Positions 36,307 to 43,875 of a stretch of DNA of 64,000 bases are shown piece by piece. The position numbers were made by a program, and so were the translations under genes. Within the stretch, counting starts at the first letter, position 1. Every line of letters starts with the position of its first letter. The DNA comes from an uncultured Anaerolineae bacterium. Its GTDB lineage: Bacteria > Chloroflexota > Anaerolineae > J036 > Brachytrichaceae. The notes under the pieces were generated by a model. That model had not been told where the DNA came from. It saw only the letters and a program-made list of their open reading frames with translations, and ran no database searches. Where the stretch lies: positions 120,421-184,420 of the forward strand of contig CALGMA010000004.1 of NCBI GenBank assembly GCA_937959265.1. The letters are read 5' to 3'.

Positions 36307-36333
36307 GCGGGGCAGCCTAAGGGGTTGCCCCGC
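36307..36333 (+). terminator. GC-rich hairpin after secreted solenoid gene
   Basis: Arms 36307-36314 and 36326-36333 pair over 8 bp. No T-run follows, so termination is uncertain. Confidence 0.45.
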
Positions 36334-36378
36334 CCGTCTCTGATCTCATCAATCTTCCTGTGGCAATGCTCAAGCCTC

Positions 36379-36384
36379 TATAAT
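36379..36384 (+). promoter_or_regulatory. Perfect -10 box before sigma factor gene
   Basis: TATAAT at 36379-36384, 17 nt before the GTG start at 36402. No good -35 or Shine-Dalgarno. The leader would be about 11 nt. Confidence 0.55.
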
Positions 36385-36401
36385 GCCGCGCGGAAATCAG
36401 C

Positions 36402-36980
36402 GTGGAAAGGACCGACGAAGAACTCATCCTGGCTTGCCGACGAGGCGAGGAAGCGGCATGGGAAGAGCTGGTGCACAGGTACCAGCGCCTTGTGTATGCG
36501 ATTCCTCGACGCGCTGGCTTAGACGAGGAAGCCGCTGCTGATGTGTTCCAGCGGACGTTCGCTCAATTATTGAACAAGCTCGATGTGCTCGAACAGCCGT
36601 CACGCGTGGGCGCTTGGTTGGTCACAACGGCCAAACGCGATGCCTGGCGCATGGCTCAGCGCGCGCGGCTGACGACGCCGCTGCCGACGCCCGGTGGCGA
36701 GTGGGAAGACGACGAGCCGGCCGATCTGCGCGATGATGCTCCTTTGCCGCAGGAGGTGGTCGAGCAGCTCGAGCAGCAGCACATCGTTCGCATGGTGCTC
36801 CAGTCCATTGACGAGATGTGCCGCAGATTGCTCACCTTGCTCTTCTTTCAGCCTGAGCCGCCACCCTATTCGGAAATTGCGCGGACGCTGGGAATGAGCG
36901 AAGGCAGCATCGGCCCGACACGAGCGCGGTGTCTGCAGAAATTGCGTAAACAATTGGACAAGTTGGGCTTCGATACATAA
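36402..36980 (+). CDS. ECF-type RNA polymerase sigma factor
   Basis: This 192-residue sigma-70 family factor has regions 2 and 4 only. Region 2: DEELILACRRGEEAAWEELV, then RYQRLVYAIPRRAGLDEEAA, DVFQRTFAQLL and WLVTTAKRDAWRMAQRAR. Region 4: LQSIDEMCRRLLTLLFF, PPYSEIARTLGMSEGSIGPT (HTH), RARCLQKLRKQLDKLG. It starts with GTG. It is the first gene of the sigma, anti-sigma-like, CHAT, subtilase block and probably directs that block. Confidence 0.92.
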   Translation: MERTDEELILACRRGEEAAWEELVHRYQRLVYAIPRRAGLDEEAAADVFQRTFAQLLNKLDVLEQPSRVGAWLVTTAKRDAWRMAQRARLTTPLPTPGGEWEDDEPADLRDDAPLPQEVVEQLEQQHIVRMVLQSIDEMCRRLLTLLFFQPEPPPYSEIARTLGMSEGSIGPTRARCLQKLRKQLDKLGFDT

Positions 36981-37072
36981 ATATGAGAACGCGCGTGGCG
37001 TGCTTAGAGGCGCGTAGGGTAGACGTATTTTTTGTGGCGAGCGGCGCTCTGTCGCTATAAAAGGTTGATGCG

Positions 37073-37663
37073 ATGGCAAAGGTAAACGTGACTTACGAGC
37101 AACTGGTGGATCTGGTCGAAGGCCGCCTGCCGCAAACGCAACATGCTGCATTGCTGGCGCAGGTGCAGTCCGATCCGCAATTGAACGCGGAATATGCTCG
37201 CCTGTCGCGCCTGATCGCCCTCATGCGCGCCGATGACAGCGTAGATGCGCCGGAGGCCGTCGTGCAGCGCGCAGTCAAATTGTTCCATGCGCGTGCTGCG
37301 CTACAGCCCGGCTTGCTGCGCCAGCTTGCTGCTCTGCTTACCTTCGATAGCGCCCAGGCGCCGCTGGCTGTGGGCTTGCGAAGCGCGCTGGCGGGCCCGC
37401 GCCAGCTTCTGTTCAGCGCCGAGACGTGCGATATTGACGTCCGGTTGTCGCCTGCGGGTGACAATTGGATGATCAGGGGGCAGGTCCTCGGCGAAGAAGC
37501 GCCTGGCGTGGTGCGCTTGAACCCATCTGGCGCGCAGGCTGAGCTGAACGCGCTGAGTGAGTTCTCCCTGCCGGTCGTCCCTGCCGGCCGCTATAGCCTG
37601 ACGCTCGTGTTGCGCGACCTAGAGATCGAGACCCCTGAATTCACAGTTGGTTCAATTCGGTGA
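37073..37663 (+). CDS. Putative anti-sigma-like protein without zinc ligands
   Basis: This 196-residue cytoplasmic protein has no membrane segment. Residues 1-45 (TYEQLVDLVEGRLPQTQHAA, LLAQVQSDPQLNAEYARLSR) resemble the helical anti-sigma zinc-finger (zf-HC2) domain, but the Cys/His ligands are absent. Residues about 110-196 form a beta-sandwich-like stretch ending GRYSLTLVLRDLEIETPEFTV. Position right after an ECF sigma gene supports sigma control; that is inferred. A TATAAA box lies 11 nt upstream of the ATG. Confidence 0.75.
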   Translation: MAKVNVTYEQLVDLVEGRLPQTQHAALLAQVQSDPQLNAEYARLSRLIALMRADDSVDAPEAVVQRAVKLFHARAALQPGLLRQLAALLTFDSAQAPLAVGLRSALAGPRQLLFSAETCDIDVRLSPAGDNWMIRGQVLGEEAPGVVRLNPSGAQAELNALSEFSLPVVPAGRYSLTLVLRDLEIETPEFTVGSIR

Positions 37664-37682
37664 GACGTGAGATGATAGCGGC

Positions 37683-40517
37683 ATGGATCATGCGACGCTG
37701 ATCGCACGACTCATCGCGTCTGAACCCTCCGAACAACTTGAGTTTTTGGCTCGACATCCTGAACTGCGTGGCGCGGCGCTCGCGTGGTCACTGCATGCGA
37801 TCGGACAAGCCGCTTGGAACAGCGAGCCGGCTCGCGCGCTGCGCGTCGCGTCGGCGCTGAGGGCACTGGCCGAGTGCGAGCACGATGATCAGGAAATCGC
37901 TGCGCTGGCTGAGTGGATGAACGGCGTCGCGGCGCTGATCGAAGGTCAGATGGAGCGCGCGTTGTCCGGCTTCGATAACGCTGCACGTCGCTTCGATGCA
38001 CTGGGGCTAGAGCGTGATGCTGCCGCTACACAAGTCCCCAAATTGATGGCCCTGGGGATGTTGGCGCGTTTCGATGAAGCTGCCGATCTCGGGCTGCATT
38101 TACGCGATCGATTCCTCGCCCTCGATGATCCGCTCTCGGCCGGCAAGGTGGAACTCAACCTCGGCCACATCCACTTTCGTAGAGATGCGTTCGCCGACGC
38201 CGAGCGCTGGTATGGGCAGGCATATGTGCGCTTCGCCCAACTGAACCACAATGAATTCTTGATCGCCGCGCAGATTGCGCTAGCCGACGCGATGGCCTGG
38301 CAGCATCGCTTCGAGGAAGCGGCGCGTCTGTACGCCCAAGCCGAGGCGCGCGCCGAAACGGCCGGGCTGAGCGTGCTGCAAGCGACCAGCGCGCTGAATG
38401 CCGGCCACCTGGCGTTGTTGTGGGGGCGCTACGACCAGGCGCTACGAGACCTGGAGCGAGCGAGGCGGATCTACGAGCATCTAGGTCTCCGCGCCGACGT
38501 GGCTCTGTGCGAACAAAAGATCGCCGACGCTTACCTGCAGCTCAACCTCATCCCGGAAGCGATCGAGATCTACGCACGCATCATGCCGCAGTTCCCTGCC
38601 GATGCTATGTCCTTTGAGCGCGCCTGGGCGCTGGCTCACTTCGGCCGGGCGCTGTCGCAGGTGGATCGCCTCTCCGAAGCGCGGTGCACGCTTGCCGAAG
38701 CGCGTGCCATCTTCCACACGCAAGGCTACACGGTGAGTGAAGCCATTGCTACGCTGGCGCTCGCGCAGGTGGAGTTCGCCGAATCGAACTTCGATCGCGC
38801 TGCTGCGTTGGCACACGAAGCGGAGTCGGCCTTTCAGACCAGTTGCTGGAAGAGCTGGGCTGGCGAGGCGCGCTGGTTGCGGGCAGAATGCCGGCGGCGC
38901 CTTGGCGATGCTGCCGGTGCGCGCGCCCTGTTGGAAGCGACGTTGGAGGAAGCGGCCGACATGCCACATGTCGCGCAGCGTTGCGAAGCTGCACTAGGCG
39001 CGATTGCCCTCTCCGCCGGCGAGCACGTCCGCGCCGAGGAACATTTCACTCGCGCTGTGACGCTCTCTGAGGGACAACGCGCGCGGTTACCTGGCGAAGA
39101 ATTTCGCATCGCTTTTCTGGCTGACAAGCTTACGCCGTACATCGGTCTGATTCGCTTGCATCTCGATGCCGCGCCCCCCAATTCGGCGGCAGCTTTCGAC
39201 TTTGCCGAGCGCTTGCGCTCTCGCACATTGCTGGAGGCCGTGCGTGGCGATCTCGTTGATCAGCCGATGGGCCAACCTGGGGGCGACGCAGTAACCAAAA
39301 CGTTGGAGACGCTTCGCTGGGAATTGAACTGGTTGTATGGCCAATTGCAGTCTGCGTTGAGCGAAGGGCCGCAGTCGCCTCGCTTGGAACGGTTGCGATC
39401 CGAAGTGCAGCAGCGCGAGCAGGCACTGCTCGATGGGTTGCGCAGGGTGCACCATGCCCGAGACGCGCAGGCAGCTGCGGGGGTGGGGCAATTGCACACG
39501 ATCTCACTGCCAGCGCTGCACGCGGCGCTCGGCAACCACACCGCGCTGGTCGCCTTTAGCGCGCTTGACGACGAGTTGGTGGCGTTCGTCGTGACCGATG
39601 ATGGACTACGCGTGCGCCGGCGCTTGGTCAGCATCCCCCAGCTCGAAACGCTGGTCGCCCAGTTGTTCTTCCAAATCGAGGCGATGCGCTATGGCGCCCA
39701 GCGGATGCGCGCCCATGTGCCACAATTGCTTAGACGCACCCGCCACTACCTGAGAGAGCTACATCGGACGCTGCTACAACCGATTCTGACCGACATCGGC
39801 GATCGCCGGCTGGTGGTCGCGCCGGATCGCGCCCTGCACTATGTACCTTTCCATGCGCTATGGGACGGCGAGCGGTATCTGGTCGAGGCACACGAGGTGT
39901 GCATCGTGCCCAGCGCTGCTATGTTGATGGCATGCCTGGCGCAGCCGCTGCGCGATCCGCATTGTGCCGTGCTGGTGGGCGCGCCTGATGCGCGCGCGCC
40001 GAAGGTGCGTGAAGAAGTCATAGCGCTCGCCCCGCTCTTTCACGCGCCCCAGGTGTTCATCGGCGAACAGGCGACGCTTGCGGCCTTACGAAATCACGCC
40101 GGGCGAGCCGACGTGTTGCATTTGGCCTGTCATGGCTACTTCCGGCCCGACAACCCGCTCTTCTCGTCGTTGGCGTTGGCCGATGGTTGGCTGACTGTGC
40201 GGGACGCCTACGAGTTGGATTTGCGAGGCGCGTTGGTGACCCTGAGCGCCTGCGAGACCGGCGTCAGCAAGCTCGCGCCGGGCAACGAGCTAATCGGGTT
40301 GGCGCGCGGCTTCTTCACAGCCGGCGCGCCCTCGGTAGTGGTGAGCTTGTGGGTGGTGGACGATGAGATGGCGGTTGAGCTGACGAAACAATTCTATGAG
40401 TGTTTGCTGGTGAATAAGCGTCCTGCCGCGGCATTGCGCCAGGCGCAGCTTCACCTGCTGCGTGAGCAGCCGCATCCGTTCTTCTGGGCGCCGTTCACTT
40501 TATTCGGCCGCTGGTGA
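37683..40517 (+). CDS. TPR-CHAT domain protease
   Basis: This 944-residue protein carries about ten TPR-like helical repeats (residues about 80-480; for example AERWYGQAYVRFAQLNHNEF), a coiled-coil linker (about 535-595), and a C-terminal CHAT domain of the caspase/separase clan. The catalytic dyad is present: His817 in HLACHGYF and Cys857 in TLSACETGV, followed by FFTAGAPSVVVSLWVVDD. CHAT proteases are activated by partners sensed through the repeats and cut specific proteins. The ATG lies 19 nt after the anti-sigma-like stop. Confidence 0.95.
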   Translation: MDHATLIARLIASEPSEQLEFLARHPELRGAALAWSLHAIGQAAWNSEPARALRVASALRALAECEHDDQEIAALAEWMNGVAALIEGQMERALSGFDNAARRFDALGLERDAAATQVPKLMALGMLARFDEAADLGLHLRDRFLALDDPLSAGKVELNLGHIHFRRDAFADAERWYGQAYVRFAQLNHNEFLIAAQIALADAMAWQHRFEEAARLYAQAEARAETAGLSVLQATSALNAGHLALLWGRYDQALRDLERARRIYEHLGLRADVALCEQKIADAYLQLNLIPEAIEIYARIMPQFPADAMSFERAWALAHFGRALSQVDRLSEARCTLAEARAIFHTQGYTVSEAIATLALAQVEFAESNFDRAAALAHEAESAFQTSCWKSWAGEARWLRAECRRRLGDAAGARALLEATLEEAADMPHVAQRCEAALGAIALSAGEHVRAEEHFTRAVTLSEGQRARLPGEEFRIAFLADKLTPYIGLIRLHLDAAPPNSAAAFDFAERLRSRTLLEAVRGDLVDQPMGQPGGDAVTKTLETLRWELNWLYGQLQSALSEGPQSPRLERLRSEVQQREQALLDGLRRVHHARDAQAAAGVGQLHTISLPALHAALGNHTALVAFSALDDELVAFVVTDDGLRVRRRLVSIPQLETLVAQLFFQIEAMRYGAQRMRAHVPQLLRRTRHYLRELHRTLLQPILTDIGDRRLVVAPDRALHYVPFHALWDGERYLVEAHEVCIVPSAAMLMACLAQPLRDPHCAVLVGAPDARAPKVREEVIALAPLFHAPQVFIGEQATLAALRNHAGRADVLHLACHGYFRPDNPLFSSLALADGWLTVRDAYELDLRGALVTLSACETGVSKLAPGNELIGLARGFFTAGAPSVVVSLWVVDDEMAVELTKQFYECLLVNKRPAAALRQAQLHLLREQPHPFFWAPFTLFGRW

Positions 40518-40524
40518 GGGGAGA

Positions 40525-40561
40525 GCCGGCGCCACGGCCGGGGGAAAACCGCGGCGCCGGC
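40525..40561 (+). terminator. 9-bp GC-rich hairpin after CHAT gene
   Basis: Arms 40525-40533 and 40553-40561 pair perfectly with a 19-nt loop. No T-run. The rest of 40562-40705 holds an unrecognised leader ending in TGGAGGTG before the subtilase; no known riboswitch pattern was matched. Confidence 0.45.
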
Positions 40562-40705
40562 GACACCGACCGAGTGCTTAGCATGAGCCGGTGTCTACAA
40601 ATCTAAAGAGCACGCCGGGGGCTGAAAAAATACGACTCGCTGCCAGGGAATCGAACTTGTATTTCTTGTCCGCTGAGTCGCTCTGTAGTGTGTGGAGGTG
40701 AAGTG

Positions 40706-42049
40706 ATGCAAGCAAGGCAATTGGCGATGCCGAAAGTATTATGGCACTGGATGGTCGTAACTGCTTGTGTTATGACTTTGCTTGGGTTGACGCGGCAGAT
40801 GCATGCGCAACACGATAACGATGGTTATGTGCCCGGTGAGGTGCTGGTCAGGCTTGTTCAAGCGTCTGACCTGGCAGCGGTGAGTGCAGATTTCAATGTG
40901 AGCATGTTGAGCCAGTTTGGCTCGCGGCCGATCTATCGCCTGGCGATCAACGATGGCATGTCGCCGCCTGACAAGGCAGGTGCGATGGCAGGCGATAGCC
41001 GTGTGCTCTACGCCGAACCGAACTATACCGGCCAAATCCCCGAAGGGCGCGGCAAACGGAGCCCGTGGGTTATCGGCGGCGATTCAGGGATGCTGGCGAC
41101 TCAGTGGGCGCCTGGGGCAGTTCGCTTGCCGGAGGCGCACGCCATTCATCGTGGTGCGGGCACGATCGTCGCCGTATTGGACACCGGTGTAGATGTGGAC
41201 CATCCGGCGCTGGCCGGTCGCCTCGTTGCCGGATATGACTTTGTGGATGACGATGCCGACCCGCGCGAGGTGGGTGATCGTTCTAACTTCGGTTTTGGAC
41301 ATGGCACACACGTGGCCGGGCTGGTGGCACTCGCAGCACCGGAAGCGCGTATCATGCCGGTGCGCGTGCTCGATCCAGAGGGGATGAGCAACGTCTGGGT
41401 GCTGGCTGAGGGGCTAGCTTATGCGGTGAATCCCGACGGCAACCCGGCCACCGATGATGGAGCACGCGTCATCAACCTTAGCCTCGGCACCACACGGCGC
41501 ACCAATCTATTGGATAACATCATCAAAGAAGTGACGTGCGACGACGATGACGACGGCGATGATGATGACGATGACGACGGTGATGACGATCACTGCCGGC
41601 GAGCGGGCGGAACGATCGTGATTGCGGCAGCCGGCAACCAGGGCGATGAGACGATGCACTATCCGGCAGCCGAAAGTGTGACCGGTTTGCTGGCGGTGGC
41701 GGCGAGCAACGAACAGGGACGGCTGGCCGATTTCTCGACGCGTGGCTCCTGGGTGCATCTGGTTGCGCCCGGTGAAAACATCTATAGCACAGTGCCGGGC
41801 AATGCTTACGGCGTATGGAGCGGCACGTCCATGGCTGCGCCGATCGTAGCCGGCGTAGCAGCATTGGTGCGCGGCGCCAACGCTTCGTTGACGCCTGCCG
41901 AAGTTACGCAGCAACTGATTGCCACAACCTCTGAACTGTGCTCCACGTCGCTACGCCAGCTCGATGCAGCCGCGGCGCTGGGCGTGAGTTCATCTTCTGC
42001 TGCGATGCCGTGCCAGATGGCGCTCCCGTTGATTGTGCTGTCGCCGTAG
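40706..42049 (+). CDS. Secreted S8 (subtilisin-like) peptidase with Cys-bounded poly-Asp loop
   Basis: This 447-residue protein has a signal peptide (LWHWMVVTACVMTLLGLTRQ, residues 12-31), an I9-like propeptide region (about 40-110), and a complete subtilase domain: Asp159 in VAVLDTGVD, His199 in GHGTHVAG, Asn in AAAGNQG, Ser375 in WSGTSMAAP. Between His and Ser is an insert of residues 278-297: two cysteines enclosing 16 Asp, 2 Gly... and one His (Asp/Gly run 279-295). This could be a disulfide-closed calcium-binding loop. The ATG follows GGAGG; a distal C-terminal Cys pair is also present. Confidence 0.95.
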   Translation: MQARQLAMPKVLWHWMVVTACVMTLLGLTRQMHAQHDNDGYVPGEVLVRLVQASDLAAVSADFNVSMLSQFGSRPIYRLAINDGMSPPDKAGAMAGDSRVLYAEPNYTGQIPEGRGKRSPWVIGGDSGMLATQWAPGAVRLPEAHAIHRGAGTIVAVLDTGVDVDHPALAGRLVAGYDFVDDDADPREVGDRSNFGFGHGTHVAGLVALAAPEARIMPVRVLDPEGMSNVWVLAEGLAYAVNPDGNPATDDGARVINLSLGTTRRTNLLDNIIKEVTCDDDDDGDDDDDDDGDDDHCRRAGGTIVIAAAGNQGDETMHYPAAESVTGLLAVAASNEQGRLADFSTRGSWVHLVAPGENIYSTVPGNAYGVWSGTSMAAPIVAGVAALVRGANASLTPAEVTQQLIATTSELCSTSLRQLDAAAALGVSSSSAAMPCQMALPLIVLSP

Positions 42050-42088
42050 AGCCTGCTTTCCCCGAGGATATTTCGAGGGCAGGAGGAG

Positions 42089-42397
42089 TCAACGCGGTGC
42101 AATCAACCCGCCGATCGTCAACATGATGCCCGCCGTTGCCGAGGCGAACGCCATCAGTTTAGTGAGCTTGGACGATTCGGCGAACCGTTCGTAATAGGCT
42201 GTGCCGACAATAGCCCAGAGGCTGGTCGTCAAGCCGGTGGCGCTGACGACCAGCCAGGCTGCGCTTGTTACCCCTGAATTCGAACCGGCGCTAGACAAAA
42301 CCATATAGATCGCCGCTGCACTGATCAGGAGCGTGATCAGCGTGCCGATCTGGCCGAGAATCTTAAGCAGTCCTGTCACAAGTCGCGTGCCACTCAT
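42089..42397 (-). CDS. Small membrane protein of unknown function
   Basis: This 102-residue protein has three hydrophobic segments (about 10-33, 42-66, 78-100), for example IGTLITLLISAAAIYMVLSS. It has no recognisable family. It converges with the subtilase gene and is not clearly part of that block. It could be a small channel or accessory protein; there is no evidence either way. Confidence 0.6.
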   Translation of the reverse strand: MSGTRLVTGLLKILGQIGTLITLLISAAAIYMVLSSAGSNSGVTSAAWLVVSATGLTTSLWAIVGTAYYERFAESSKLTKLMAFASATAGIMLTIGGLIAPR

Positions 42398-42552
42398 AGC
42401 ATCACTGGTGGCAACAATATTGGCGGACTGTTAAACCTGGTTTATCTTCACCCGCGTCACGTTGTATTTCATGCGTTCGAGAGCGCTCTGTTCGAGTAAA
42501 CCCCGGCTGTCGGAGACGGCCAGAACCCAGAAGCAGAAGCGCAGGAGGAAGC

Positions 42553-43746
42553 ATGAACGAGCGAGCATGGACCGTAGTAATTGCCCCGTCAGGCTTCAAG
42601 GAGAGCCTGAGTGCCGAAGAAGTTGCTCACGCCATCGCCAAGGGCGTGCGCGCGGCTATCCCTGGCGCATGCACGGTGTGCGTGCCGTTGGTGGACGGCG
42701 GCGAAGGTTTCACCCAGACGTTGATCAATGCGACCGGCGGCCAGATTAAGCGGCTTACCGTCACCGGACCGGTGGGCGAGCCAGTCGCGTCCTACTTCGG
42801 CATTTTGGGCGGCGACGGCCCGAAGACGGCCGTGGTGGAAATGGCGGCTGCCGCAGGCTTGCGCCTGGTGCCGCGTGACAAGCGCAATCCGCTGCTCACC
42901 ACCACCTATGGTGTGGGCGAATTAATTCGCGCTGCGTTGGACGAGGGCGTCGAACGCATCCTCGTCGGTTGCGGCGATTCCGGCACGAACGACGGTGGCG
43001 CAGGCATGGCGCAAGCCCTGGGCGCAAAGTTGCTGCGCGCCGATGGCAGCGAGATCAGCCGTGGCTGCGGCGCGTTGGCGCTGTTGGAGAAGATTGATCT
43101 GAGTGACCTCGCCCCCCGTTTGAAGCGCGTGAAGATAGATGTGGCCTGCAACATGCACAACGTGCTGACTGGCGCTAACGGCGTGGCGCGCGTGTTCGGT
43201 CCGCAGAAGGGCGCAACGTCCGGCATGGTGGAGCAGATGGAGATGGCGCTGATGCGCTACGCGCGTATTATTTGGCGCGACCTGCGCATCTGCGTGAAGC
43301 GCATGCCAGGGGGCGGCGCGTCGGGCGGATTGGGCGCCGGCTTGCATGCGCTGCTCGGCGCGACGTTGCACCCTCGCTACGAGATCGTGATGCAGTATCT
43401 GGAGCTGGATCGTCATCTGCGCAAGGCCGATCTGGTGATTACTGCTGAGGGCGGCATTGATTTCCAAACGCCGCGCGGCAAGATTCCGGCGGAGGTAGCA
43501 GCCCGTGCGCGGCGCTACGGCGTACCGGTGATTGCGTTAGCAGGGATGGTGGGGCAGGATGCGCAAATCAACTACGAACACGGCATCGCAGCGTACACCA
43601 GTGTGCTGCAACGGCCGTGCACACTGGATGAGGCGTTCCAGCGTGCCTATGAGTGGGTGGCCGCTAGCGCTGAGAACATCATGCGCATGATCAGCGTGGG
43701 GTGGATGATGCAATCGGTCTCGACGGCCAGGGTGGAGGTGCGCTGA
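42553..43746 (+). CDS. Glycerate kinase (type 2, GlxK/GarK family)
   Basis: This 397-residue kinase phosphorylates glycerate for entry to glycolysis. Motifs: VIAPSGFKESLSAEEVAHAI, VPLVDGGEGFTQTL, VEMAAAAGLRLVPRDKRNPL, TTYGVGELIRAALDEG, VGCGDSGTNDGGAGMAQALG and VITAEGGIDFQTPRGKIP. The length is slightly above the usual 380. A GGAGGAA site precedes the ATG. A rho-independent terminator follows. Confidence 0.95.
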   Translation: MNERAWTVVIAPSGFKESLSAEEVAHAIAKGVRAAIPGACTVCVPLVDGGEGFTQTLINATGGQIKRLTVTGPVGEPVASYFGILGGDGPKTAVVEMAAAAGLRLVPRDKRNPLLTTTYGVGELIRAALDEGVERILVGCGDSGTNDGGAGMAQALGAKLLRADGSEISRGCGALALLEKIDLSDLAPRLKRVKIDVACNMHNVLTGANGVARVFGPQKGATSGMVEQMEMALMRYARIIWRDLRICVKRMPGGGASGGLGAGLHALLGATLHPRYEIVMQYLELDRHLRKADLVITAEGGIDFQTPRGKIPAEVAARARRYGVPVIALAGMVGQDAQINYEHGIAAYTSVLQRPCTLDEAFQRAYEWVAASAENIMRMISVGWMMQSVSTARVEVR

Positions 43747-43772
43747 GCCGCTACGCCCATTGCAGCAAACTG

Positions 43773-43804
43773 AGCCCAGGACGCTGCCAGTGTCCTGGGC
43801 TTTT
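43773..43804 (+). terminator. Rho-independent terminator after glycerate kinase
   Basis: A 10-bp stem (43773-43782 with 43792-43801), 9-nt loop, followed by TTTT and a pyrimidine tract. Confidence 0.85.
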
Positions 43805-43875
43805 CCTCTTCATGGATACGCCGGCATCAATCTCACTTGCAAATCCGTTTCGCGCGTCGAAAATGACCACGTCAT

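Noticed and set aside
40562..40705. Possible riboswitch before the subtilase
   Set aside because: No match to the c-di-GMP, TPP, cobalamin or fluoride patterns I could recall; only weak inverted pairs are seen.
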